This document shows, piece after piece, positions 16,355 through 25,071 of a stretch of 64,000 nucleotides of DNA; position 1 is the first letter of the stretch; each line of letters opens with the position of its first letter. Under the pieces are notes generated by a model. The model was not told where the DNA came from and made no database searches. It saw only the letters and a program-made list of their open reading frames with translations. This DNA is from Deltaproteobacteria bacterium (GTDB taxonomy: Bacteria; Myxococcota; Kuafuiibacteriia; Kuafuiibacteriales; Kuafuiibacteriaceae). The stretch spans positions 248,001 to 312,000 of the forward strand of contig JACKEN010000001.1 of assembly GCA_020632995.1 (NCBI GenBank), read 5' to 3'. The translations under genes and the position numbers were made by a program.

Positions 16355-16451
16355 GCTGCTTGGGGCCTGGCGCTCCGTAGGATGGAGGTGACTCGGCGCT
16401 CCGCTTCCGGGGCTGAGGTCTTCCCTCTCCGGGGGACCGGCGGGGACGTGC

Positions 16452-16518
16452 GCCTTGGCTTCGAGCGCGGGCGGCTCCGCCTTCTTGGGGGCCCCGCCGG
16501 CCTTTGCTTCGAGCGCGG
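16452..16518. repeat. Pair of 19-base direct repeats between convergent genes
   Basis: GCCTTGGCTTCGAGCGCGG at 16452-16470 and the same sequence with one change (T for G at the sixth base) at 16500-16518, 48 bases apart. They lie in the 165-base gap between two convergent lipoprotein genes. The intervening GGCGGCTCCGCC can fold into a small hairpin. Confidence 0.6.
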
Positions 16519-16519
16519 C

Positions 16520-19480
16520 CTAACGCGCGTGCAGGCTGCTCTCGCCCTCGCCGTCGACCCCCGCGCCCCACTCGATCGTGTTGATCTCCGGGTCCGCGTT
16601 CTGGCCTGCCACCCAGCTCAGGTCGTCGCCGCGGCCCTCGAACGCCGCGCCGTTCACCGTGTAGGTGTCGTGGCCGGCGGCGTCGATGAACAGGCCGATG
16701 GTCTGCACCTTGCGGCGGGGTGAGCCGGGCTCGAAGGACTCGAGGATGCCGGCGGCGCCGATGCCGTAGACGTTGCGCGCGTCGTAGAGGTCGTCGCCCG
16801 CGTTGTCGACGAAGACGCCGACGCCGTTCAGGTTGCCGGCGCCGATGGTGATGCGGGCGCCGGCGTAGGTGTCGTTGCCGGCCTCGTCGACCAGGAACAC
16901 CGCGCTGTAGTCGTGACCGCCGCCGACCGTGACGTTCACCCGGGGGAAGGCGCCGCCGTAGACGTCGTCGCCCCCGCCCTCCAACAGCGCCCCCATCGCG
17001 TAGTGGGCGCCAGCCGCCATCGCGTACCAGAGGCCGTCGTAGGTGTCGTCGCCCGCGTGGTCGGCGAGGACGCCGGTGCCGAACCAGTAGCCGCCGCCCT
17101 GAGTGAAGACGCTGCCCTCGTAGCGGTCGTTGCCGTCGGCGTCGACGAGGAGGGCTACGCCGCCGGACATGAAGGCGCGGTCGGTGGTGTCGGCGCGGCG
17201 GCCGAACGCGAAGCCCTGGCCGAGGGTGCTGTTGGCGCGGCCGGGGCGCTGGGCGTTGAAGTAGAGGGGGTCGCCGCCCACGTCGGGGTCGCCGGGATCC
17301 ATCAGGTACTGGTCGTCGCCGGTGAGGTCGTAGACCACGCCGGCCGCGCGGGCGAACGCGAAGCCCTGGCTCATGGTGTAGGCGTGGCGCACGTCGTTCC
17401 CGCCCGCGTCGTAGAGCAGGCCGATGCCGAACGCGGCGGCGCCCTGAGACGCGGCCTCGGCGAAGTACTGATCGTCGCCGCCCTCGTCGAGGAGCACGCC
17501 GACCCCCACCACGCCGGTGCCCTGGGACAGGCGCAGCGACTGGTAGTGATCGCGCCCCTCGCCGATGTCGTAGAGCACCGCGATCCCCATGCGCGCGCCG
17601 CCCTGGCGGGGCACCTGGCTCAGGCTGATCGGGCCGTTGTCGAGGTCGGGGGGCCGGATGGTGCGGTAGCGCCCGCCCGCGTCGGAGGGGAGGCGCCCCT
17701 GATCGCCCGCGGCGGGGGTGACCACGTAGCCGTAGACGTCGTCTCCGCCGAGGTCGACGAGCACGCTGGCGGAGTTGTCGGCGCTCTGGTTCCCGCCCGC
17801 GGGGACCCGGTACTCGTCGTTCCCGCCGAGGTCGACGAGGAGGGCCCAGGCCCCGTCCATGCCGGGGGCGCGCGGGTCGTAGACGCCGCTGTCACCGTCG
17901 CCGATCGCCACCCGGCCGAGGGGGGTCTCGGCCGAGAAGACGAAGGTGGCGGTGCTGGTGGCCACGCTGCTGGTGGGCACCTGGGCGAAGCGTGACAAGT
18001 CGGCTTGCGCCAAGGCCTCGAGCACGTCGACCCCGGCCCCGTAGAGCTCGCCGTAGTCGATCCCGTCGTTCAGCAGCTCGCGCACGCTGTCGGAGGCCGC
18101 GTTCAGCGCGCGGCCGTCGGCGCGGGGCGCGATCCAGGCGGGGCCGTAGCTCCACAGGTCGTCGCGGGTGCTCGCGGTGGGCACCGCGGCGCGCTGGGCG
18201 AGGTGGGCCCGGCGCACCGCGTCTACGACCTGGGCCACCGCCCGCTGCAGGTCGTCCGGCACGTCGGCGGCGTCGGCGGCGAGGGCGGCGCGGTCCGCGG
18301 TGCCGCCCGCCGCCTCGATGAGCGCGGCCACCGCCTCGGCCAGGGGCTCCGTCGCCGCCACCGGGCCGGCGGGGTGGGGGAGGGCGGGGCGGTCGAGGCG
18401 CGCCGCCATGCGGGCCACCATCTTGGCCGCGCGGGCGGGGTGCGACTCGGACAGGGTGGCGTCGGCGTCGAGGTCGGCCACCATGGCCTTCATCACCTCG
18501 AGCCCCGAGAGCGGCGCGTTGTGGGCCGCGTCGTACCAGGAGAGGCGGTAGGGATCGAAGACGATGTCCCCCGGGTTCGGGGCCCAGTCGAAGATGTCGA
18601 AGATCGCCCCGCAGCGGCTGCTGCCCACGCTCGTCAACACCTCTTGCAGCAGGTCCCGCGTGCCCGCCGGCACCGGCAGACCGTGGCAGGCGCAGCGGGC
18701 CGAGAGGCAGGCGGGCCCGCGGAGGGTCTCGGCGCACTCGAAGCCCGCACCGCAAGCCGAGTTGTCACACCGGACCGCGCAGACCCCGGGCAGGCGCGGC
18801 TCGCTCCGCACGCACACCGCGCCGGGCGTGCCCGCGCAGTCGCCGTCCACCGCGCAGGGGGCCTCTGCCGGGTCGCCGGTGCGGGCGCAGAGCTCCGCCG
18901 CGGCGACCTGGGTCGCGCGGCAGACGTCGACCCCGTCGTCGCCCGGGAGGCAGGCGTAGCCGGCGGGGCAGGGGGCGGCCGCGTCGCAGCCCCGGGTGCA
19001 GTAGCCGAGCGCGAACGCGTCGCCCTCGCAGTGCTCGAGCCCCAGGATGCAACCCGTGTTGTCACCGAAGCAGCTCGTGCCGAGGCCGGTCTGCGGGGGG
19101 AGGCAGGTCGCCCCGGGGGGTACGCAGTAGTACTGCCCTTCGCCCTGGCTGATGTCGAAGCAGGTGAAGCCATCGGGGCAGCCCTCGAGGTCCTCGTCGC
19201 AGGCGTCGGCGCAGAACGTCTCGTCCCCCGCCCGCAGGCAGAGGCCGCCCGGGCACTCGGTGTCGCAGGGCATGCAGCTGCTCTGGCCGAAGCGCACCCC
19301 GGAGTCGGGGTCGGGGCCCCCGTCCTCGGGCTCGCCCGCGTCCTCGGGCTCGCCCGCGTCGGGCCCTGCGTCGGGGTGCACCCCGGTGTCGGCGGTCTCC
19401 GCCGCGTCCGGGAGGTCGACCTCCTCGCCACAGGCGAGCAGGGGCGTGACGAGGAGCGAGAGGAGGAGGAGTCGGCGCAC
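16520..19480 (-). CDS. Large lipoprotein with Cys-rich modules and GGDDxY repeats
   Basis: A 986-residue lipoprotein: GTG start, lipobox TPLLAC, then an acidic linker rich in Asp/Ala/Gly/Glu/Pro. Next is a Cys-rich region (residues about 55-270, over 20 Cys) with units such as CPDGFTCFD and CPAGYACL, and a helical region (about 290-520). The C-terminal half (about 530-970) holds roughly twelve repeats of a hydrophobic-Asp-x-x-Gly-[GND]-Asp-x-Tyr type: VDLGGNDEY, VDLGGDDVY, LDEGGDDQY, VDADGNDRY, VDEAGNDTY, VDNAGDDLY and others. They are spaced about 25-45 residues apart and separated by Gly/Ala-rich strands. The repeats recall single turns of RTX calcium-binding motifs set in a beta-solenoid. 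I do not recognise a named family for the whole. It should be anchored in the outer membrane and exposed. Confidence 0.75.
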   Translation of the reverse strand: MRRLLLLSLLVTPLLACGEEVDLPDAAETADTGVHPDAGPDAGEPEDAGEPEDGGPDPDSGVRFGQSSCMPCDTECPGGLCLRAGDETFCADACDEDLEGCPDGFTCFDISQGEGQYYCVPPGATCLPPQTGLGTSCFGDNTGCILGLEHCEGDAFALGYCTRGCDAAAPCPAGYACLPGDDGVDVCRATQVAAAELCARTGDPAEAPCAVDGDCAGTPGAVCVRSEPRLPGVCAVRCDNSACGAGFECAETLRGPACLSARCACHGLPVPAGTRDLLQEVLTSVGSSRCGAIFDIFDWAPNPGDIVFDPYRLSWYDAAHNAPLSGLEVMKAMVADLDADATLSESHPARAAKMVARMAARLDRPALPHPAGPVAATEPLAEAVAALIEAAGGTADRAALAADAADVPDDLQRAVAQVVDAVRRAHLAQRAAVPTASTRDDLWSYGPAWIAPRADGRALNAASDSVRELLNDGIDYGELYGAGVDVLEALAQADLSRFAQVPTSSVATSTATFVFSAETPLGRVAIGDGDSGVYDPRAPGMDGAWALLVDLGGNDEYRVPAGGNQSADNSASVLVDLGGDDVYGYVVTPAAGDQGRLPSDAGGRYRTIRPPDLDNGPISLSQVPRQGGARMGIAVLYDIGEGRDHYQSLRLSQGTGVVGVGVLLDEGGDDQYFAEAASQGAAAFGIGLLYDAGGNDVRHAYTMSQGFAFARAAGVVYDLTGDDQYLMDPGDPDVGGDPLYFNAQRPGRANSTLGQGFAFGRRADTTDRAFMSGGVALLVDADGNDRYEGSVFTQGGGYWFGTGVLADHAGDDTYDGLWYAMAAGAHYAMGALLEGGGDDVYGGAFPRVNVTVGGGHDYSAVFLVDEAGNDTYAGARITIGAGNLNGVGVFVDNAGDDLYDARNVYGIGAAGILESFEPGSPRRKVQTIGLFIDAAGHDTYTVNGAAFEGRGDDLSWVAGQNADPEINTIEWGAGVDGEGESSLHAR

Positions 19481-19511
19481 CGCCCGCCAGCATAGCACCA
19501 GGACCTCGATG

Positions 19512-19540
19512 TTGAGGCGGCCGGCCGGGCGTGCTGTCAT
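19512..19540 (+). promoter_or_regulatory. Possible promoter of the CpsB-like gene
   Basis: TTGAGG (19512-19517), 17 bases, TGTCAT (19535-19540), then ten bases to GTG 19551. The divergent lipoprotein gene has a TATGCT box (19494-19489, minus strand) eight bases before its GTG, so the two promoters lie back to back. Confidence 0.38.
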
Positions 19541-19550
19541 CGACGGCGCG

Positions 19551-20300
19551 GTGCTGGACCTGCACAACCACGTCCTGTTCGGCCTGGACGACGGCTGCCG
19601 CACCCTCGAGGAGTCCCAGGCCCTGTGCGCCCGGGCCCGGGCGGCGGGCCACGTGGGCTTCGTGGCCACCCCCCACATCCGCCCCGGGATGTTCGAGAAC
19701 GACCCCGCGGGCATCCTGCGGCGGCGCGACGAGGCGCGGGCCACGGTGGAGGCAGAGGGCCTGGAGCTGCACCTGGGGGCCGAGTACTACTTTTGTCCCG
19801 AGCTCCTGGACGGGGCCCGGCAGCGGGCGCTCCTGACCCTGGGCGAGACCAGCCGCTTCGTCCTCGTGGAGCTCCCCACCACCCGGCTCCCGGTGCGCTA
19901 CGACGAGGTCCTCTACGAGATCCGACTGGCCGGCTACGTGCCGGTCATCGCCCACCCCGAGCGCGCCCAGGGGCTGCAGGACGACTTGCCGAAGGTCCTC
20001 GGCGCCCTGCGCCAGGTGGAGGTCCTCCTGCAGCTCGACCTCGGGAGCCTCATCGGGCACTACGGCCGCGGCGCCAAGAAGGCGGCGGAGGAGCTGGTGA
20101 AGCGCGGGGCCTACCACGTGGCGGCGGGCGATCTGCACCGCCCCGACGACGTGAAGGCCATCATCCCGCCCGCCCTCGCCCGGCTGGCCAAGCTCCTGGG
20201 CAAGCGCAAGGTCGGGCCCGAGGGTGTGCGCACCCTCACCCTCGACAACCCCCGGCGGATCCTGGCCGACGCCCCGCTCACCGACCTCGTTCCCGTGTAG
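19551..20300 (+). CDS. CpsB/YwqE-type PHP phosphotyrosine phosphatase
   Basis: A 249-residue manganese-dependent phosphatase of the PHP superfamily, the type that dephosphorylates the bacterial tyrosine kinases controlling capsule and exopolysaccharide export. Metal-binding signatures are intact: LDLHNHVLFGLDDG, VATPHIRPGMF, GAEYYFCPE, VIAHPERAQGL and AAGDLHRPDDV. GTG 19551 is chosen because family members begin a few residues before the first His motif and because a promoter-like element lies just upstream; ATG 19509 would add 14 residues. No polysaccharide export genes are in the window, so its partner kinase is elsewhere. This intact PHP protein is a useful contrast to the degenerate one at 8044-9246. 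Confidence 0.85.
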   Translation: MLDLHNHVLFGLDDGCRTLEESQALCARARAAGHVGFVATPHIRPGMFENDPAGILRRRDEARATVEAEGLELHLGAEYYFCPELLDGARQRALLTLGETSRFVLVELPTTRLPVRYDEVLYEIRLAGYVPVIAHPERAQGLQDDLPKVLGALRQVEVLLQLDLGSLIGHYGRGAKKAAEELVKRGAYHVAAGDLHRPDDVKAIIPPALARLAKLLGKRKVGPEGVRTLTLDNPRRILADAPLTDLVPV

Positions 20301-20321
20301 CCCCCGGCGGTCGGCTGGGCT

Positions 20322-21371
20322 ATGAGGGCCCGAGTGGACGAGGTGGTGGAGGTCGAGCGGCCCAGGGGCAGCCTCGTCGGCTGGCTGCTGAAGGGTGGGC
20401 TGGCCCTGGGCGCCTCGGTGGGGGCCTTCTGGTGGGCGTTCCACGACGTCGACCTCACCTCGGTGACCCAGGAGCTGAAAGGCTCCAGCGTCGCGGTCCT
20501 GCTCACCTTCCTGGCGGTGCAGCTCGCCCTGCATGGGCTGCGGGTGGTCCGTTGGGGCCTGTTGATCAAGCCGCTGGGGCCCGCCACCAACCGCGCGGTG
20601 TTCGCGGCGGCCAGCGTCGGCTTCCCCGCCACCTTCTTCCTCCCCCTGCGCCTGGGTGAGTTCGTGCGCCCGGTGATGATCTCCCGCTCCGGCGTGCCGT
20701 TCGCGGGGGCGATGGCGTCGGTCGTCGTCGAGCGGGTGGCCGACGGCGTGGTGAACCTCGGCCTGTTCTTCCTGTTCCTGCGGATGCTCCCCGCCTCCGC
20801 GCCGGTGCCGGACGACCTGCGCACCTTCTCGTTGGCCGCCCTGGTGCTCTTCGGCGGCGCCCTCGTCTTCCTCGTGCTGGCCTGCGTGGCGCGCCGCCCC
20901 GCCCTGAGCCTGGTCGAGCGCCTCCTGTCCCCGATCTCCGAGACCCTGGCCTCGCGGGTCCTGGGCCTGCTGGACACCTTCATCCACGGGGTGATGGTGC
21001 TGCGCACCCCGGCCCGGATCCTCGGGTTCGTGGGCCTCTCGCTCCTGTATTGGCTCCTGAACGGCCTGGTGACCTGGTACCTGGCCCAGAGCTACATCCC
21101 GGAGCTCCCGGTGCTCGCCGGGCCCTTCACGATCTCGGTGGTGGTCTTCGCGATCATGATCCCCGCCGGTCCCGCCTTCGCCGGCACCCTCGAGGCGGGC
21201 TGCCGCTTCGGCATGGCCCCCTTCGGCATCGACGCCTCCGCCGCCGCGGTGGTGGCCCTCGCCATGCACGCCCTCCAGCTCGTGCTGATGGCAATCCTGG
21301 CCGGCGCTGGCTTCATGGCCGCGGAGTCCCGGCAGACCCACAAGCCGGCCCCCGGTCCTGACGCGCCCTGA
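20322..21371 (+). CDS. Flippase-like LPG-synthase-TM family membrane protein
   Basis: A 349-residue protein with about eight membrane helices, matching the lysylphosphatidylglycerol-synthase transmembrane family (AglD/UPF0104-like). Landmarks are the charged segments FFLPLRLGEFVRPVMISRSGVPF and ASVVVERVADGVVN near helix ends, and the late motif PAGPAFAGTLEAGCRFGMAPFGID. No aminoacyl-transferase domain is attached, so the likely role is lipid or glycolipid translocation, not lysylation. It begins 21 bases after the CpsB-like gene and is probably in the same operon, which hints at envelope polysaccharide or lipid work. GTG 20334 is an alternative start. Confidence 0.82.
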   Translation: MRARVDEVVEVERPRGSLVGWLLKGGLALGASVGAFWWAFHDVDLTSVTQELKGSSVAVLLTFLAVQLALHGLRVVRWGLLIKPLGPATNRAVFAAASVGFPATFFLPLRLGEFVRPVMISRSGVPFAGAMASVVVERVADGVVNLGLFFLFLRMLPASAPVPDDLRTFSLAALVLFGGALVFLVLACVARRPALSLVERLLSPISETLASRVLGLLDTFIHGVMVLRTPARILGFVGLSLLYWLLNGLVTWYLAQSYIPELPVLAGPFTISVVVFAIMIPAGPAFAGTLEAGCRFGMAPFGIDASAAAVVALAMHALQLVLMAILAGAGFMAAESRQTHKPAPGPDAP

Positions 21372-21390
21372 GGCAGTCCGGCGCTCTGGT

Positions 21391-21419
21391 TTGGCCCGCG
21401 AGGCGCGCCAGCGCTACCC
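21391..21419 (+). promoter_or_regulatory. Promoter of the DUF5658-like gene
   Basis: TTGGCC (21391-21396), 17 bases, CTACCC (21414-21419; or TACCCT with 18), eleven bases before GTG 21431. Confidence 0.5.
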
Positions 21420-21430
21420 TGCGAGGGCAG

Positions 21431-21844
21431 GTGGTCTCGCGCCGCGATCTCTTCCCGCCCACCCGGCGGGCCGACTCCCTGGAGCCCATCGGGGCTCAGA
21501 CCCTCGAGATTGGCACCTATCGGGAGTTCCGCTTCCTCCGCCAGCTGGTGGCGGCGGTGCTCGTCCTCAACCTGCTGGACGGCGTGCTGACGATGGTCTG
21601 GATCACCTCCGGCGTGGCGAGCGAGGCCAACCCCTTCATGGAGCGGCTGGCCCACGAGCAGCCCGTGCTCTTCATGGCGGTGAAGACGGCGCTGGTGGGC
21701 CTCGGGTCGTACGTGCTGTGGAAGCAGCGCAAGCGCCCGGCCGCGGTGGTGGCCATCTTCCTGTGCTTCCTCGCCTACTACTTCGTGCTGCTCTACCACC
21801 TGCAGGCCATGGACCTGCGGCTGCTCACGCGCTGGCTGGGGTGA
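21431..21844 (+). CDS. Small membrane protein, DUF5658-like
   Basis: A 137-residue protein with three predicted helices. The pattern LNLLDGVLTMVWITSGVASEANPFMERL followed by VKTALVGLGSYVLW is that of DUF5658-type membrane proteins, where an Asp in the first helix and the EANP motif after it are the conserved features. The function of the family is unknown to me. The N-terminal 35 residues are cytoplasmic and hydrophilic. The start is GTG, supported by the promoter just upstream and the absence of other in-frame starts. Confidence 0.68.
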   Translation: MVSRRDLFPPTRRADSLEPIGAQTLEIGTYREFRFLRQLVAAVLVLNLLDGVLTMVWITSGVASEANPFMERLAHEQPVLFMAVKTALVGLGSYVLWKQRKRPAAVVAIFLCFLAYYFVLLYHLQAMDLRLLTRWLG

Positions 21845-21854
21845 GGCGAGCCGC

Positions 21855-24578
21855 CTACCGGGTGACGGTGGCGGTGAAGGTGCCCGAGTTCCCGTCGGGA
21901 TCGGTGAGGCTCAGCTCCAGCCAGTAGTCGCCGGCGGGGAGGGCGTCGAGGCCCGGCACGGTGACCGAGAAGCGGGAGGTCGGGCGGGTCCGCTCGTCTT
22001 CGTAGCGCGGGCTCCCGCTCGCGTCGGTGCCGACGAGGCGCCGGCGCAGCGCGTCCGCCACCGTCACCTGGGCGCTCCCGGTCACCGGGGTCTCGGCCCC
22101 GCCCCGGGCCACGAGCCGGCCGCTCGCGGTGACGGTGGTGCCGGCGGCGAGCGGGGCGCCGAGGCGGCTGGGGACGGCCTCGGAGCGCAGCACCAGGGCG
22201 TCGTCCTCCGCCTTCATGCCGTCGCCGTCCGGTGTCAACGCGACTTGCGGCGGGTCGAGCACCACGCCCGCGAGCGCGCCGCCGCTCGCGGTGACCTCCT
22301 CGACCACGAGGTGGGCCGAGGGCACCAGCTCGAACGCGCGGGAGGTCACGGTGTAGTCGGACACCACGGCGCCATCAAAGGCCTTGCCCTCGACCGCGAG
22401 CCGATAGCGGCCGGCGGGGAAGTCGCGGCCCTCCTGCCAGCGCACCTGCCACTGGTGGTCGTCGCACTGGGAGCGGTTGCAGGACCCCTGGTAGGTCACC
22501 ATCATCTCGAAGCCGGCGTCGTCGTAGGCCCACCCGCCGGGGCGCGCCACCGGGACGAACTGCCCGCCCTCCTCGCGCTCGAGGCTGACCCGCGGCAGGT
22601 CCGCCCCGGGGTGCCCGCCCTGCCAGACGAAGCGCACCTGGCCGAGCCGCTCCACCGTCTCGGGCACGTCCACCCGGATCTCGCTCGGATCGGGGGACGC
22701 GGTGAAGGGCACCCGGGCCAGCTCCTCGTCGGTGAGCGGCCAGTACATGGGCTTGAGGTTGCGGTTGTCGATCACCCGGGCCTCGGGCTCCTTCGCCAGC
22801 TCCCGGGCGAGCTTCACCGCGTTCTCCTGCAGGTACGGGCCGAGGCGCCAGCCCCAGATGTCGCGGGAGGGCTCGTAGCCGCCCTGGAGCCAGTCGTCCT
22901 CGTTGAGGAGGTAGAAGTGGTGGTCCTGGCTGTAGCCGATCACCGCGGTGTCGTCGACGTCCGGCAAGACGGCTTGCACCATCTCCGCCGCGTCGCGGCC
23001 GAAGTTCGACAGGGGCTCGCCCGGCATGGTGGTGAAGGCCAGCTTGCCGAGGCGCAGCACCGAGATCACCGTCTTCTGGAACTGCGGGATGGGGTGGCCG
23101 CCGGTGAGGCACTCCACGCTGAACACGCAGTTGAGGTCGCCGTCGGTGAACTTGGTGGCGGGGTCGGAGTCCTCGGGCCGGCCCTCCACGCACTGGAACG
23201 CCCCGTAGCGGAAGTAGTCGGGGGTCGCCTCGCAGGAGACGTCGCTGTCGTAGAACGCGCCCTCCCCGTAGCCGAGGATGTCGTGGGAGATCGGGATGCG
23301 GCCGGTGACCAGGCCCACCGGCACCTCGGCGCTGGTCTGGATGCCGTCCAGCGCCGGCTCGATCACCGCCCAGGCCCGGCGCCCCACCACCTGCAGCTGC
23401 TCGTAGTTGTTGTGCTGGTGGTCGTCGCCCGAGGGCGAGATGTCGCCCGCGTTGCCCTGGATGTAGAAGCCGAGCACCGGGCGCCCATACTTCTTGCTCG
23501 CGGCGTGGGTGAGCTCCACCTCGACCCCGCCGCCGGCGTCGCCGGTGACCACCGGGCTGTCGAAGTCGAAGATGGTGCCGTGCATGCCGAAGTTGGTGAA
23601 CACCGCGCGGGGCTCCCCGTTCAGGTCGTCCACCCGCATCACCACCATGCGGTCGTCCTTCTTGAGGTAGCCGGGGAGGTTGTCGTTCTCGCCGCGGCGG
23701 TCCCGGTGGATGCGGTTCTCGGGATCGAAGTCGTCGAGCACCGTGTAGCCGAAGCGCGCGGGCTGGCGGTCGGCGAGGGCGAGCTCCACCGCGTCGGCGA
23801 AGGAGTCGGTCATCCGCTCGAAGACCTCGCCGCTGAACTCGCCGTACCCGAAGAAGCCGAAGCCGAGGCCGACCACGAGGTGCCAGTACCGGGCGGGCTG
23901 GGCGTGGCTGTGGGGCGCGCTCTGGACGATGCGATCGCGCACGTCGATGCCGGTGCGCAGGGCCACCTTCTCGGCCGTGCGCGCGAGGAGGAAGTCGGTG
24001 CTCCAGCAGGTCGGGGTGCGCAACAGGACGAAGAGCTCCTTGCCGTCGTCGAACGCGGCGGCCCGGACCTCGGGGCGGTCGAACCACGAGTGGGAGCCGC
24101 CGAGGCTGTCCTGGTAGGGGGTGCGGGGCCCGAGGCGGCTGCCGTAGCCGGCGAGCGACACGCCCATCGGGAAGTCCAGCGCGACCCGGGCCAGCCCGAC
24201 CTGGAGCTGCCCGCGGGCGTCGCCGGTAGCGGGCATCCAGCCGGTCGCGTCGACCGGGTAACGCTCGCAGACCCCGTCGAGGCAGTGCCCGTCCGCGGGG
24301 CAGTCGTCGTCGAGCACGCAGGCGGGCAGGCACCGGTTGGTGTCCTCGTTGCAGAAGCACTTGTCGCCCTCGCACACCGGGACGGTGCGGCAGTTCCTGC
24401 GCTCCACGCAGGACGCGGTGGCGTAGCACGCGCCCTCGTAGCAGACCTGCCCGGTCGGGCACTCGTCGTGGTAGCCGCACTCGTCCTTCGGCGGGTCGGG
24501 CGGGGCGTCCTCACCGGAGCAGGCCGTAGCCCCCACCACAAGCCCGAGGAGCCCAGACATCAGCAGCCGCGCGTACAT
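21855..24578 (-). CDS. Neutral-ceramidase-like lipoprotein
   Basis: A 907-residue lipoprotein (lipobox VGATAC). Residues about 25-105 are Cys-rich with paired CxxD/CPxG units, as in other lipoproteins of this window. Residues about 110-560 match neutral/alkaline ceramidase: VGLARVALDFPMG, SAPHSHAQPARYWH where ceramidases have THTHSGPGG, TNFGMHGT where the zinc-His motif occurs, and FYIQGNAGDISPSGDDH, the NxGDxSP catalytic signature. The C-terminal 300 residues form beta domains, the last perhaps Ig-like. It would hydrolyse N-acyl sphingolipids or another lipid amide outside the cell; the changed histidine motif makes the substrate uncertain. It is convergent with the DUF5658-like gene. ATG 24560 is an alternative start. 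Confidence 0.82.
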   Translation of the reverse strand: MYARLLMSGLLGLVVGATACSGEDAPPDPPKDECGYHDECPTGQVCYEGACYATASCVERRNCRTVPVCEGDKCFCNEDTNRCLPACVLDDDCPADGHCLDGVCERYPVDATGWMPATGDARGQLQVGLARVALDFPMGVSLAGYGSRLGPRTPYQDSLGGSHSWFDRPEVRAAAFDDGKELFVLLRTPTCWSTDFLLARTAEKVALRTGIDVRDRIVQSAPHSHAQPARYWHLVVGLGFGFFGYGEFSGEVFERMTDSFADAVELALADRQPARFGYTVLDDFDPENRIHRDRRGENDNLPGYLKKDDRMVVMRVDDLNGEPRAVFTNFGMHGTIFDFDSPVVTGDAGGGVEVELTHAASKKYGRPVLGFYIQGNAGDISPSGDDHQHNNYEQLQVVGRRAWAVIEPALDGIQTSAEVPVGLVTGRIPISHDILGYGEGAFYDSDVSCEATPDYFRYGAFQCVEGRPEDSDPATKFTDGDLNCVFSVECLTGGHPIPQFQKTVISVLRLGKLAFTTMPGEPLSNFGRDAAEMVQAVLPDVDDTAVIGYSQDHHFYLLNEDDWLQGGYEPSRDIWGWRLGPYLQENAVKLARELAKEPEARVIDNRNLKPMYWPLTDEELARVPFTASPDPSEIRVDVPETVERLGQVRFVWQGGHPGADLPRVSLEREEGGQFVPVARPGGWAYDDAGFEMMVTYQGSCNRSQCDDHQWQVRWQEGRDFPAGRYRLAVEGKAFDGAVVSDYTVTSRAFELVPSAHLVVEEVTASGGALAGVVLDPPQVALTPDGDGMKAEDDALVLRSEAVPSRLGAPLAAGTTVTASGRLVARGGAETPVTGSAQVTVADALRRRLVGTDASGSPRYEDERTRPTSRFSVTVPGLDALPAGDYWLELSLTDPDGNSGTFTATVTR

Positions 24579-24587
24579 CGAGGGCGG

Positions 24588-24617
24588 GTTGTAGGCCGGG
24601 CCGGCTGGCTTCCGCAA
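24588..24617 (-). promoter_or_regulatory. Promoter of the ceramidase-like gene
   Basis: Minus strand: TTGCGG (24617-24612), 18 bases, TACAAC (24593-24588), nine bases before ATG 24578. The predicted mRNA has almost no leader. Confidence 0.5.
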
Positions 24618-24696
24618 GCGGACGCCTGACCCCCCGGCGCGGGGGCGCGGGATTTGACTTGCAAGCGACCGGGGCGCTGCTCAAACTGCCCCGGTC

Positions 24697-24987
24697 ATGT
24701 ACGAAGCCACGCTCCACTGCCACGCCTGCGGCAACGCCATCGAGCTCATCGACAAGGTGAAGCGGGCGGACACCTGCGAGCACTGCGGGGTGGACCTGCA
24801 CTGCTGCAAGAACTGCGACTTCTTCGATCCGAACGTCCACAACCAGTGCCGGGAGTCGACCACGATGTGGGAGCCCGACAAGGAGAAGGCCAACTTCTGC
24901 ACCTACTTCATCCCGAGGAAGGGCGAGGTGGACCGCGAGAACAAGACCGCCGCCCTGTCTGCCCTCGAGAGCCTCTTCAAGAAGTAG
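24697..24987 (+). CDS. Small Cys-rich zinc-ribbon protein
   Basis: A 96-residue cytosolic protein. Cys8/Cys11 (CHAC) and Cys27/Cys30 (CEHC) form a zinc-ribbon pair. A second cluster Cys36, Cys37, Cys40, Cys51 and Cys68 (HCCKNCDFFDPNVHNQC ... NFCTYF) could bind another metal. The tail is charged and helical. I have no name for it. Small ribbon proteins of this size often bind RNA or partner proteins, but nothing in the context tells which. A TTGACT at 24654-24659 may be the -35 of its promoter; the -10 is unclear. The tRNA-Met gene follows 84 bases downstream. Confidence 0.75.
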   Translation: MYEATLHCHACGNAIELIDKVKRADTCEHCGVDLHCCKNCDFFDPNVHNQCRESTTMWEPDKEKANFCTYFIPRKGEVDRENKTAALSALESLFKK

Positions 24988-25025
24988 GGCGCCGGTTCAC
25001 CGGCGGCTTCCAGAAACGAATTTCC

Positions 25026-25054
25026 TTGGCCCGCTCGCTGAGATTTGCTATCTC
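25026..25054 (+). promoter_or_regulatory. tRNA-Met promoter
   Basis: TTGGCC (25026-25031), 17 bases, TATCTC (25049-25054), then 17 bases to the mature tRNA 5' end. Confidence 0.6.
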
Positions 25055-25071
25055 GGCACCCCTCTGGCGGT

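Noticed and set aside
22245..24629. A 794-codon plus-strand frame opposite the ceramidase-like gene.
   Set aside because: Low-complexity Val/Gly/His/Leu-rich antisense translation without a signal or domain.
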